Shown here one piece after another: positions 1-7,693 of a DNA stretch of 64,000 bases; position 1 is the stretch's first letter, and each line of letters starts with the position of its first letter. Source of the stretch: Cobetia amphilecti (GTDB lineage Bacteria > Pseudomonadota > Gammaproteobacteria > Pseudomonadales > Halomonadaceae). The position numbers were made by a program, and so were the translations under genes. The DNA is taken from the NCBI RefSeq assembly GCF_030010415.1, contig NZ_JASCSA010000007.1; one strand, written 5' to 3'. The notes under the pieces were generated by a model. That model made no database searches. It saw only the letters and a program-made list of their open reading frames with translations, and was not told where the DNA came from.

Positions 1-695
1 CACACTTCGGTCACCAGACCAAGTACTGGAACCCGAAGATGTCCAAGTTCATCTTCGGCGCTCGCAACAAGATCCACATCATCAACCTCGAGCACACCCT
101 GCCGGCGCTGAACGAAGCCGTGTCAGTGGTCGAGAAGATGGCTGCCAATGGCAACAAGATCATGTTCGTGGGCACCAAGCGCGCTGCCGGCAAGATCATC
201 AAGGAAGAAGCTCGCAAGGCTGGCCAGCCGTACGTCAACCATCGCTGGTTGGGCGGCATGCTGACCAACTTCAAGACCATCCGTCAGTCCATCAAGCGCC
301 TGCGTGAAATCGAGCAGATGCATGAAGACGGTACCTTCGCGAAGCTGACCAAGAAAGAAGTCCTGATGGCCACTCGTGAGCAGGACAAGCTCGAGCGCTC
401 CATCGGCGGTATCAAGGACATGGGCGGCCTGCCGGACGCAATGTTCGTGATCGACGTTGACCACGAGCGCATCGCGATCAACGAAGCCAACAAGCTGGGC
501 ATCCCGGTCATCGGCGTCGTCGATACCAACTCCAACCCGGACGGCGTGGACTACGTCATCCCGGGTAACGATGACTCCATCCGCGCCATCCAGATCTATG
601 TCCAGGCAATTGCAGGCGCCTGTGGCAAGAACAAGGAAGAAGAGCTGGCCGGTGAGTTCGTCGAAACTGCTTCTGAAGAAGACGCAGCAGAGTGA
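1..695 (+). CDS. rpsB: 30S ribosomal protein S2 (5' end cut by window)
   Basis: Small-subunit ribosomal protein S2, which docks at the head-body junction of the 30S subunit and is needed for S1 binding. The reading frame is open from base 3 and encodes HFGHQTKYWNPKM before the first internal ATG at 39, matching the S2 N-terminus, so about 14 residues and the start codon lie outside the window. Typical S2 motifs are present: FIFGARNKIHIINLE, VNHRWLGGMLTNFKT and IPVIGVVDTNSNPDGVDYVIPGNDD. About 230 residues are visible against 241 in E. coli. It is followed by tsf, the usual rpsB-tsf pair, with a terminator-like hairpin between them. The acidic C-terminal tail is normal for the family. Confidence 0.97.
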   Translation, partial: HFGHQTKYWNPKMSKFIFGARNKIHIINLEHTLPALNEAVSVVEKMAANGNKIMFVGTKRAAGKIIKEEARKAGQPYVNHRWLGGMLTNFKTIRQSIKRLREIEQMHEDGTFAKLTKKEVLMATREQDKLERSIGGIKDMGGLPDAMFVIDVDHERIAINEANKLGIPVIGVVDTNSNPDGVDYVIPGNDDSIRAIQIYVQAIAGACGKNKEEELAGEFVETASEEDAAE

Positions 696-783
696 TCCTG
701 GCGGCTTGATCTGACTGTCACAAACGCTGCGCTACACTAAGTGCGGCATGGCCTAGCCAGGTGGCAGTCAGGTCAGGCAATGA

Positions 784-805
784 GGGGGCCACGGCCCCCT
801 TATTT
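784..805 (+). terminator. Attenuator-like hairpin between rpsB and tsf
   Basis: GGGGGC (784-789) pairs with GCCCCC (794-799) around the loop CACG and is followed by TTATTT. This resembles a weak intrinsic terminator. Placed between rpsB and tsf it would let some transcripts stop and lower tsf relative to rpsB. Partial read-through is inferred, because tsf has no clear promoter of its own here. Confidence 0.6.
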
Positions 806-873
806 GCGACCGTTCAGCGGTCGTGACCGAATTCCCGTATTCAAAGACGTCGACACGACAGAGGTTTCATCCC

Positions 874-1743
874 ATGGCAGCTATCAGCGCATCTATGGTC
901 AAGGAACTGCGTGAGCGTACTGCGCTCGGCATGATGGAATGCAAGAAGGCTCTTACCGAAGCCGGTGGCGACATCGAGCTGGCGATCGAGAACCTGCGCA
1001 AGAACTCCGGCCTGAAGGCCGCCAAGAAAGCTGGCCGCGTGGCCGCTGAAGGCGCCATCGTCATCAAGGTCGCCGACGACGCCAGCTACGGCGTGATGGT
1101 CGAAATCAACTCCGAGACCGACTTCGTCGCTCGTGATGACAATTTCAAGGCCTTCACCCAGCTGATCGCCGATCGTGTGTTCGCTACCAAGAACACCGAC
1201 ATCGCTTCCCTGATGGAAGGCGAGCTGGAAGACACCCGTGGTCAGCTGGTTCAGAAGATCGGTGAGAACATCTCCGTTCGTCGTGCCGAGCTGGTCGAAG
1301 CGCCGGCTGGCGGCGTAGTCGGTGGCTACGTCCACGGCGGCCGCATCGCTGCGCTGACCCTGCTGAACGGCGGTACTGGTGAAGCAGCCAAGGACGTCTC
1401 CATGCACGTCGCAGCCGTCAACCCGGTCTGTGCACGTCCGTCCGACATGCCGCAGGAACAGATGGACGCTGAAAAGGCCATCATCCTTGCTCAGCCGGAC
1501 ATGGCAGGCAAGCCGGCGGAAATCGCCGAGAAGATGTCCCAGGGTCGTCTGAAGAAGTACCTGGCTGAGAACAGCCTGACCGAACAGCCGTTCGTCAAGG
1601 ATCCGAACCAGACCGTCGCCGAGTTCGTCAAGGCAGCCGGTGGTGAAGTGGTATCCTTCGTACGCATGGAAGTCGGTGAAGGTATCGAGAAGGAAGAAGT
1701 CGACTTCGCAGCTGAAGTCCGTGAGCAGGCCAGCCGCGCGTAA
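874..1743 (+). CDS. tsf: Elongation factor Ts
   Basis: Guanine-nucleotide exchange factor that recycles EF-Tu-GDP to EF-Tu-GTP in the cytoplasm. The N-terminal UBA-like domain (AISASMVKELRERTALGMMECKKAL, written here only as its family hallmark ALGMMECKKAL) and the core motifs NSETDFVARDDNF and GGYVHGGRIA are clear. The frame is open from a GTG at 823, but the family N-terminus starts at ATG 874 (MAAISASMVKELR), with GAGG at 861-864 upstream, giving 289 residues against 283 in E. coli. It lies between rpsB and pyrH as in most gammaproteobacteria. Confidence 0.97.
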   Translation: MAAISASMVKELRERTALGMMECKKALTEAGGDIELAIENLRKNSGLKAAKKAGRVAAEGAIVIKVADDASYGVMVEINSETDFVARDDNFKAFTQLIADRVFATKNTDIASLMEGELEDTRGQLVQKIGENISVRRAELVEAPAGGVVGGYVHGGRIAALTLLNGGTGEAAKDVSMHVAAVNPVCARPSDMPQEQMDAEKAIILAQPDMAGKPAEIAEKMSQGRLKKYLAENSLTEQPFVKDPNQTVAEFVKAAGGEVVSFVRMEVGEGIEKEEVDFAAEVREQASRA

Positions 1744-1765
1744 GGGCTGACTGTTTTCGCTTCTC

Positions 1766-1797
1766 ATGATGGCGTGCGCATAGTCGCACGCCATCGT
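1766..1797 (+). other. Strong hairpin in tsf-pyrH gap, no T-tract
   Basis: GATGGCGTGCG (1768-1778) is the exact complement of CGCACGCCATC (1785-1795) around a six-base loop, and can extend by two more pairs. No run of T follows, so a simple intrinsic terminator is unlikely. An mRNA-stabilising or processing structure is a reasonable guess. Confidence 0.6.
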
Positions 1798-1859
1798 GTA
1801 TCTGGCCCCCGCCTTCGGGCCGCCCCGTTCCCCGTATGTCAGTATCAGGAGAGATTCGC

Positions 1860-2597
1860 ATGGCCACCATTTCCGCTGAACGCAATGCCAAGTACAAGCG
1901 CATACTGCTCAAGCTTTCCGGTGAGGCCCTGATGGGCGATGGCGATTTCGGCATCGACCCCAAGGTGCTGGATCGCATGGCGCTGGAAATCGGTCAGCTG
2001 GTGGGCATCGGCGTCCAGGTCGGCATCGTCATCGGTGGCGGCAACCTGTTCCGTGGCGCAGCCCTGCAGGAAGTCGGCATGGAGCGTGTGACCGGTGACC
2101 ATATGGGCATGCTGGCGACCGTGATGAATGGTCTGGCGCTGCGTGATGCGCTGGAACGCTCCAACATCCGTTCACGCGTGATGTCTGCCATCCCGATGAG
2201 TGGCGTGGTAGAACATTATGATCGCCGTACCGCCATCCGTTATCTGACGTCTGGCGATGTGGTCATCTTCTCCGCCGGTACCGGCAACCCGTTCTTCACT
2301 ACCGATTCCGCTGCCTGTCTGCGCGGTATCGAGATCGACGCGGATGCCGTCATCAAGGCAACCAAGGTGGATGGTGTCTACGACAAGGACCCGGTCAAGT
2401 TCCCGGATGCCGTGAAGTACGACAGCCTCAGCTACGATGATGCGCTGGACCAGAAGCTTGGCGTGATGGATTTGACCGCCATCTGCCTGGTACGTGACCA
2501 TGACATGCCGGTGCGGGTGTTCAACATGAACAAGGCAGGCGCGCTGCTCAACCTGGTGGTGGGTGGCAAGGAAGGCACGCTGATTGATAGAGGGTAA
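1860..2597 (+). CDS. pyrH: UMP kinase
   Basis: Hexameric bacterial UMP kinase of the amino-acid-kinase fold; phosphorylates UMP to UDP for pyrimidine nucleotide supply and is normally controlled by GTP and UTP. Family motifs visible are LLKLSGEALMG, GIVIGGGNLFRG, SAIPMSGVVE, FSAGTGNPFFTTDSAACLRG and KATKVDGVYDKDP. An in-frame ATG at 1836 exists, but AGGAGA (1848-1853) sits six bases before ATG 1860, which gives MATISAERNAKYKRILLKL and 245 residues, close to 241 in E. coli. It is followed after four bases by frr. Confidence 0.97.
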   Translation: MATISAERNAKYKRILLKLSGEALMGDGDFGIDPKVLDRMALEIGQLVGIGVQVGIVIGGGNLFRGAALQEVGMERVTGDHMGMLATVMNGLALRDALERSNIRSRVMSAIPMSGVVEHYDRRTAIRYLTSGDVVIFSAGTGNPFFTTDSAACLRGIEIDADAVIKATKVDGVYDKDPVKFPDAVKYDSLSYDDALDQKLGVMDLTAICLVRDHDMPVRVFNMNKAGALLNLVVGGKEGTLIDRG

Positions 2598-2601
2598 GAC
2601 T

Positions 2602-3159
2602 GTGATCAACGACATCAAGAAAGACGCCGAATCACGCATGAAGAAGACCATCGAGTCCCTCGGTGCCGCCTTCGGCAAGATCCGTACGGGTCGTGCGCAT
2701 CCCAGCATCCTGGATGCCGTGACGGTTGATTACTATGGTAGCCAGGTACCGCTGAATCAGGTGGCCAACATCACCACCGAAGATGCGCGCACCCTGACTG
2801 TCGTGCCGTGGGAAAAGCCCATGGTGCCGAAGGTCGAGAAGGCCATCATGACTTCTGACCTGGGTCTCAACCCGTCCACCGCCGGTGACGTGATTCGCGT
2901 CCCGATGCCGATGCTGACGGAAGAGACGCGTCGCGGTTACACCAAGCAGGCGCGTGCAGAAGCGGAAAACGCCCGCGTGGCGCTCCGCAATGTGCGTCGT
3001 GACGCCAATGGCGACATCAAGAGCCTGCTCAAGGACAAGGACATCTCCGAAGACGATGCACGTCGCGGAGAAGACGAGATCCAGAAGCTGACCGACAAGT
3101 ATGTGGCGGAAGTCGACAGTGCTCTGGAGCACAAGGAAACCGACCTGATGCAGGTCTGA
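2602..3159 (+). CDS. frr: Ribosome recycling factor
   Basis: Splits post-termination ribosomes together with EF-G. The start is GTG 2602 (MINDIKKDAESRMKKT), preceded by AGAGGG (2589-2594) that overlaps the end of pyrH. This gives 185 residues, exactly the E. coli length. Diagnostic segments are KIRTGRAHPSILD, VEKAIMTSDLGLNPSTAGD, ALRNVRRDANGDIK and LLKDKDISEDDARR. The four-base gap to pyrH implies translational coupling. A ten-pair hairpin follows the stop codon. Confidence 0.96.
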   Translation: MINDIKKDAESRMKKTIESLGAAFGKIRTGRAHPSILDAVTVDYYGSQVPLNQVANITTEDARTLTVVPWEKPMVPKVEKAIMTSDLGLNPSTAGDVIRVPMPMLTEETRRGYTKQARAEAENARVALRNVRRDANGDIKSLLKDKDISEDDARRGEDEIQKLTDKYVAEVDSALEHKETDLMQV

Positions 3160-3166
3160 TCGGGTC

Positions 3167-3190
3167 TGCCGCCGGCGTTTGCCGGCGGCA
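3167..3190 (+). other. Hairpin after frr
   Basis: TGCCGCCGGC (3167-3176) pairs perfectly with GCCGGCGGCA (3181-3190) around GTTT. No T-run follows, so it is more likely an mRNA 3' structure or partial terminator than a strong stop, and uppS follows 23 bases later. Confidence 0.55.
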
Positions 3191-3213
3191 TCCGGTGCTC
3201 GTAGCGAGACCCC

Positions 3214-3957
3214 ATGACGTCACCGAATTCCCCCTCCACGCCACGCCATGTGGCGATCATCATGGACGGCAACAACCGCTGGGCGAAGTCCCGCGGCTGG
3301 GCTGGCATACGCGGCCATCGCGCCGGTGCCGAAACCGTCCGCAGTACCATCCGTCGCGCTGCCGAGCAGGGCGTGGAAGTGCTGACCCTGTTTGCCTTCT
3401 CCAGTGAGAACTGGAAGCGCCCGGCCAATGAAGTCAGTGCGCTGATGGAGCTGTTTCTGCTGGCGCTCAAGCGCGAGGTCAAGAAGCTTCATCGCCACGA
3501 TATCCGACTCTCGGTCATCGGTGAGCGCAGTCGTTTTTCCAATTCGATTCAAAAGCATATCCAGAGCGCCGAAGACATGACGCGCGGCAATCGCGGCATG
3601 CACGTGGTGATCTGCGCCAATTATGGCGGCCGTTGGGATATCGCCGAGGCCGCTCGCCGTCTGGCGGAGCAGGTCGAGCGCGGCGAGCTCAAGGCCGCGG
3701 ACATCGACGAGTCACGTCTCGGGGCGGAAGTGTGCCTGAGCGAACTGCCGGAGGTGGATCTGTGTATCCGCACCAGCGGTGAGCAGCGCATCTCCAACTT
3801 CCTGATCTGGCAGCTGGCCTATGCCGAGTTCTATTTCTCGCCCGTGCTGTGGCCTGATTTCGATGCGGCGGCCTTCGATGAAGCGCTCAGCGCCTACGCC
3901 CTGCGTCAGCGTCGTTATGGCATGACCAGCGAACAACTCGACGCCGAGGGGCTCTAG
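3214..3957 (+). CDS. uppS: Undecaprenyl diphosphate synthase (cis)
   Basis: Cis-prenyltransferase that condenses isopentenyl diphosphate onto farnesyl diphosphate to make the C55 lipid carrier for peptidoglycan and O-antigen. Asp18 in HVAIIMDGNNRWAK is the catalytic aspartate of the family. LFAFSSENWKRP, CANYGGRWDI and RTSGEQRISNFLIWQ are the other hallmarks. Length is 247 residues (E. coli 253). The order uppS-cdsA-dxr-rseP matches Pseudomonas, not E. coli, where dxr precedes uppS. The stop codon overlaps the GTG start of cdsA by one base (TAGTG). Confidence 0.96.
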   Translation: MTSPNSPSTPRHVAIIMDGNNRWAKSRGWAGIRGHRAGAETVRSTIRRAAEQGVEVLTLFAFSSENWKRPANEVSALMELFLLALKREVKKLHRHDIRLSVIGERSRFSNSIQKHIQSAEDMTRGNRGMHVVICANYGGRWDIAEAARRLAEQVERGELKAADIDESRLGAEVCLSELPEVDLCIRTSGEQRISNFLIWQLAYAEFYFSPVLWPDFDAAAFDEALSAYALRQRRYGMTSEQLDAEGL

Positions 3958-4760
3958 TGCTCAGACAACGAATCATCACCGCGCTCATTCTCGCGCCGCT
4001 GGCGCTGTGGGGGCTGTTCGGCCTCGACGGTGCCGCCTTTGCCACCTTCACCGGGGCTGTCGTCGCGCTGGCCGCCTGGGAGTGGTCCAACCTGTCTGGC
4101 GTGCGTGCCGGCATGGCGCGTCTGCTGTTCCCGCTGGTGCTCAGCGTGCTGATGCTGCTGGTCTGGCAGTTCGATGGCGCTCTTGCGCGTTGGCCGCTGT
4201 ATCTGGCGGCACTGGCATGGCTGGTCAATCTGCGCTGGGTGATGCGCTATCCGGCCGCCAGTCAGGAATGGCAGGCGACCGGCGTGCGGCTGGGCGTCGG
4301 CGTGCTGGCACTGCTGCCGACCTGGTTCGGCTTCGTGCAGCTCAAGGCCAGTGGCGGCGAGTGGCTGCTGTATGTGCTGCTGATGGTGTGGGCGGCGGAC
4401 ATCGGTGCCTACTTCTCCGGCAAGCGCTTCGGCAAGCGCAAGCTGGCGCCGCGCGTCAGCCCGGGCAAGTCCTGGGAGGGCGTCTATGGTGGTCTGGTGG
4501 CCACCGGCCTGCTGGCGACCGGCTATGCGCTGGCGGGGCTGGCCGACTGGCTGCCGCTGCTGCTGGTCACGCTGGGCGTGACGGCCGTCTCGGTGCTGGG
4601 TGACCTGCTCGAGAGCATGTTCAAGCGCCAGCGTCAGATGAAGGACTCAAGCCATCTGCTGCCCGGTCATGGTGGCGTGATGGACCGCATCGACAGCCTG
4701 ACCGCAGCGGTGCCGCTGTTTGCCCTGCTGTTGCCGTGGGTGCTGGGAGGTGGTGCGTGA
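3957..4760 (+). CDS. cdsA: Phosphatidate cytidylyltransferase (CDP-DAG synthase)
   Basis: Integral inner-membrane enzyme making CDP-diacylglycerol from phosphatidate and CTP, the branch point of phospholipid synthesis. The 267-residue protein is a chain of hydrophobic helices. The family signature lies near the C-terminus: SMFKRQRQMKDSSHLLPGHG followed by GVMDRIDSL. It starts at GTG 3957, overlapping the uppS stop by one base, and its TGA overlaps the dxr GTG (GTGA), so uppS, cdsA and dxr are translationally coupled. Confidence 0.95.
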   Translation: MLRQRIITALILAPLALWGLFGLDGAAFATFTGAVVALAAWEWSNLSGVRAGMARLLFPLVLSVLMLLVWQFDGALARWPLYLAALAWLVNLRWVMRYPAASQEWQATGVRLGVGVLALLPTWFGFVQLKASGGEWLLYVLLMVWAADIGAYFSGKRFGKRKLAPRVSPGKSWEGVYGGLVATGLLATGYALAGLADWLPLLLVTLGVTAVSVLGDLLESMFKRQRQMKDSSHLLPGHGGVMDRIDSLTAAVPLFALLLPWVLGGGA

Positions 4761-6004
4761 GCGCGAACGTGAACCACGAGACTCCTCATGAGGCGCCTGC
4801 GTTGCAGCGCATCACCATCCTCGGCGCGACCGGCTCCATCGGGTCCAGCACCCTGGATGTGATCGCGCGCCATCCCGAGCGCTATCGGGTGCATGCGCTC
4901 AGCGCTGCCACGCGTCACGAGGCGCTGCTGGAGCTGTGCCTGACGCATCGCCCGCAGGTGGCGGTGATCGCCACGCGTGAGGCGGCTGCGTGGCTCAGTG
5001 ACGCGCTCAAGGGCGTCGAGAGCTATCAGGGCACGCCCATCGAGGTGCGCCACGGTGAGCAGGCGCTGGTCGACATCAGCGAGGCGCCTGAAGTCGATAG
5101 CGTGATGGCCGCCATCGTCGGTGCGGCTGGCCTGTTGCCGACACTGGCAGCGGTGCGGGCTGGCAAGCGCGTGCTGCTGGCCAACAAGGAAGCGCTGGTG
5201 TGTGCCGGGCAGCTGTTCATGGATGCGGTGAAGCAGCACGGGGCGACCCTGCTGCCGATCGATTCCGAGCACAATGCCATCTTCCAGTGCCTGCCGGCCC
5301 AGCATCGTGATGGTCTGGCGCCGATCGGCGTCGAGAAGCTGTTGCTGACCGCCTCCGGCGGCCCGTTCCGCGATGATGCCGAATGGCCTGCCGAGCGACT
5401 GGCCACGGTGACGCCGGACGAAGCCTGCGCGCACCCCAACTGGTCGATGGGACGCAAGATTTCCGTCGATAGCGCCACCCTGATGAACAAGGGCCTGGAG
5501 CTGATCGAGGCTTGCTGGCTGTTCGCCTGCGGGCCGGACGACATCCAGGTGGTCGTGCATCCCCAGAGCGTGATTCACTCGATGGCGGCCTACAGTGACG
5601 GCTCGGTACTGGCCCAGATGGGCAATCCGGACATGCGTACGCCGATCGCCTATGCGCTGGCATGGCCGGAGCGTATCGATGCCGGCGTCGAGCCGCTGGA
5701 CCTGTTTCAGGTCGCGCGCCTCGATTTCCGTGCCGCTGACGAGACGCGCTTCCCGTGTCTGCGGCTGGCGCGCGAGGCCATCGCGGCAGGCGGTACCTGG
5801 CCTGCGGTGATGAATGCTGCCAATGAGGTGGCAGTGGCCGCCTTCCTCGAGGGTCGCCTGGCCTTCGATCGAATCCCGGCAGTGGTGCAGGCCGTCATGC
5901 AGGCGCGTCCGCCACTGGCGGTGGATGGCCTCGAGGTGATTCTCGCCGAAGACGCGGCGGCGCGTGAGCTGGCTGCCGCCGAGTTGGCCCTCGCCGGGCC
6001 CTGA
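4757..6004 (+). CDS. dxr: 1-deoxy-D-xylulose 5-phosphate reductoisomerase
   Basis: Second enzyme of the MEP isoprenoid pathway: NADPH-dependent conversion of DXP to MEP. The NADPH loop ILGATGSIGSSTLDVI is close to the N-terminus, and metal and substrate motifs LLANKEALV, IDSEHNAIFQCL and SATLMNKGLELIEA follow. The frame is open from GTG 4736, but GGGAGG (4745-4750) points to GTG 4757, which overlaps the cdsA stop as GTGA and gives 415 residues (E. coli 398). It sits directly downstream of uppS and cdsA, grouping isoprenoid carrier genes. Confidence 0.95.
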   Translation: MSANVNHETPHEAPALQRITILGATGSIGSSTLDVIARHPERYRVHALSAATRHEALLELCLTHRPQVAVIATREAAAWLSDALKGVESYQGTPIEVRHGEQALVDISEAPEVDSVMAAIVGAAGLLPTLAAVRAGKRVLLANKEALVCAGQLFMDAVKQHGATLLPIDSEHNAIFQCLPAQHRDGLAPIGVEKLLLTASGGPFRDDAEWPAERLATVTPDEACAHPNWSMGRKISVDSATLMNKGLELIEACWLFACGPDDIQVVVHPQSVIHSMAAYSDGSVLAQMGNPDMRTPIAYALAWPERIDAGVEPLDLFQVARLDFRAADETRFPCLRLAREAIAAGGTWPAVMNAANEVAVAAFLEGRLAFDRIPAVVQAVMQARPPLAVDGLEVILAEDAAARELAAAELALAGP

Positions 6005-6092
6005 AATCCTATCTTGCACTGTCTTGTCACTTTCTTCGTGAGCGTGGCAAGGCAGGCTGCCCATCTCGGGCACCAATCTCCAGGAGCGCGTG

Positions 6093-7448
6093 ATGGGTGT
6101 GATCCAGAATATTCTTGCCGTGATCGTCGTGTTGGGGGTGTTGATCACCATCCATGAGTACGGTCATTTCTGGGTCGCGCGTCGTTGCGGCATCAAGGTG
6201 CTGCGCTTCTCCATCGGCTTCGGCAAACCCTTCTGGTCGTGGACCGATCGCCACGGCACCGAGTACGGGGTCGCCGCCATCCCGCTGGGTGGCTACGTCA
6301 AGATGCTGGATGAGCGCGAAGGGCCGGTCGATCCGGCCGAGCGTCATCTGGCCTTCAATACCAAGTCGGTGTGGAAGCGTATCGCCGTCGTCTCGGCGGG
6401 CCCGCTGGCCAACTTCCTGCTGGCCATCGTCGCCTACTGGGCGCTGTTCGTCGCCGGTACCACCACGGTGGTGCCGATGGTCGGTGCCGTGGCGCCGGAC
6501 TCGCCGGCTGGCCGCGCTGGCCTTGCGCCGAAGACCGAGATCGTCGCCATCAATGGCCAGGCCACTCCCTCGTGGGATGAGGTCAACCTGCGCTTGATCG
6601 GTGCGATCGGCGATGACAGCCTGACGCTCACCACACGTGCCGAGGGTGCCAGCGCCACGCGCGAGCAGTCCCTCGAGGTGACACGCTTCCTGGTCGATCA
6701 GGATCCGCCGCGTCCGCTGGTGACGCTGGGCATCACGGCCTGGCGTCCTCAGCTGCCGGCGGTGCTGGGGCGTGTGCTGGACGGTGGTGCAGCCCAGGCG
6801 GCAGGCCTGCAGGCCGGTGACCGTATCGTCAGCATCGATGGCACCCTGGTGGTCGACTGGATCGATTTCGTCGAGCGCGTGCGCGGTGCGCCGGGTGAGA
6901 CACTGTCGGTACTGGTGGCACGAGATGGCAAGGAAGAGACGCTGTCACTGACACCCGCCAGCAATTCGCTCGATGACGGGCGTGTGGTGGGGCAGGTCGG
7001 CGCCGGTGTCGAGAACGTCAGCTGGCCCGAGCAGTATCAGCGCGAGCTCAGCTTCGGGCCGCTGGCGGCCGTCGGACAGGCCGTCGGCAAGACCGGCGAG
7101 ATGACGGTGCTGACGCTGGATTCGATCCGCAAGATGCTGGTCGGTCTGATCGCACCGTCCAACCTGTCTGGTCCGATCACCATCGCGCGTATCGCCGGCG
7201 ACACGGCGCGCTCCGGCCTCGAGGCCTTCCTAGGCTTCATGGCCTACCTCTCCATCAGCCTGGGTGTCCTCAACCTGCTGCCGATTCCGGTGCTGGATGG
7301 CGGTCACCTGCTGTTCTATCTGGTGGAAGCCGTGCGCGGCAAACCACTTTCGCAAGAGGTCCAGAATGCGGGGCTGAAGATCGGCATGGCGCTGGTCGGT
7401 TCCCTCATGCTGATGGCCATCTACTTCGATCTCATGCGTCTTTGGTGA
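6093..7448 (+). CDS. rseP: Regulated intramembrane zinc protease RseP
   Basis: Site-2 protease that cuts the anti-sigma factor RseA inside the membrane and so activates sigma-E. Residues 21-25 are the zinc motif HEYGH in the first membrane helix. Two PDZ domains follow in the middle, and the LNLLPIPVLDGGHLL motif near the C-terminus supplies the third metal ligand. AGGAG (6082-6086) is six bases before ATG 6093; a GTG at 6090 is too close. Length is 451 residues (E. coli 450). It precedes bamA, itself usually a sigma-E target. Confidence 0.95.
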   Translation: MGVIQNILAVIVVLGVLITIHEYGHFWVARRCGIKVLRFSIGFGKPFWSWTDRHGTEYGVAAIPLGGYVKMLDEREGPVDPAERHLAFNTKSVWKRIAVVSAGPLANFLLAIVAYWALFVAGTTTVVPMVGAVAPDSPAGRAGLAPKTEIVAINGQATPSWDEVNLRLIGAIGDDSLTLTTRAEGASATREQSLEVTRFLVDQDPPRPLVTLGITAWRPQLPAVLGRVLDGGAAQAAGLQAGDRIVSIDGTLVVDWIDFVERVRGAPGETLSVLVARDGKEETLSLTPASNSLDDGRVVGQVGAGVENVSWPEQYQRELSFGPLAAVGQAVGKTGEMTVLTLDSIRKMLVGLIAPSNLSGPITIARIAGDTARSGLEAFLGFMAYLSISLGVLNLLPIPVLDGGHLLFYLVEAVRGKPLSQEVQNAGLKIGMALVGSLMLMAIYFDLMRLW

Positions 7449-7501
7449 CGGATTCGGGGAGTCATCAGCACGTGATGGCTCCCGCAGGATGAACCGAATC
7501 T

Positions 7502-7528
7502 GAACTGTCGATGCCCATGGGGGTCAAT
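7502..7528 (+). promoter_or_regulatory. Sigma-E (AlgU)-like promoter candidate for bamA
   Basis: GAACTG (7502-7507), then 16 bases, then TCAAT (7524-7528). The family consensus is GAACTT, 16-17 bases, TCnnA. bamA is a known sigma-E target in related bacteria, which supports the call, but the match is imperfect. Confidence 0.4.
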
Positions 7529-7617
7529 TCATTGCACGGGCTGGTCAATGCGATCAACTCCCGTCATCATGCCCACACGACTTCGGCCCCGATTGCCGAT
7601 CCTCACTCGCAGCTGTC

Positions 7618-7645
7618 TTGTCAGTTGCAGGGGGTTGTGTATAAG
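7618..7645 (+). promoter_or_regulatory. Sigma-70 promoter candidate for bamA-skp
   Basis: TTGTCA (7618-7623), 16-base spacer, TATAAG (7640-7645), about 50 bases before the bamA ATG. Five of six bases match consensus in both hexamers. Confidence 0.5.
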
Positions 7646-7693
7646 GTGCCTGTTCACCCAAGCGGGCGGAATCCAGAGAAGCGAAGCGACTGC

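Noticed and set aside
733..738. TACACT as a -10 for a tsf promoter
   Set aside because: No -35 at usable spacing; nearest TTGATC is 21 bases upstream.
4667..6151. Long open frame on the - strand opposite dxr (494 codons)
   Set aside because: Complete overlap with dxr, which is unmistakable; product is His/Arg/Gln-rich as expected for an antisense shadow in GC-rich DNA.
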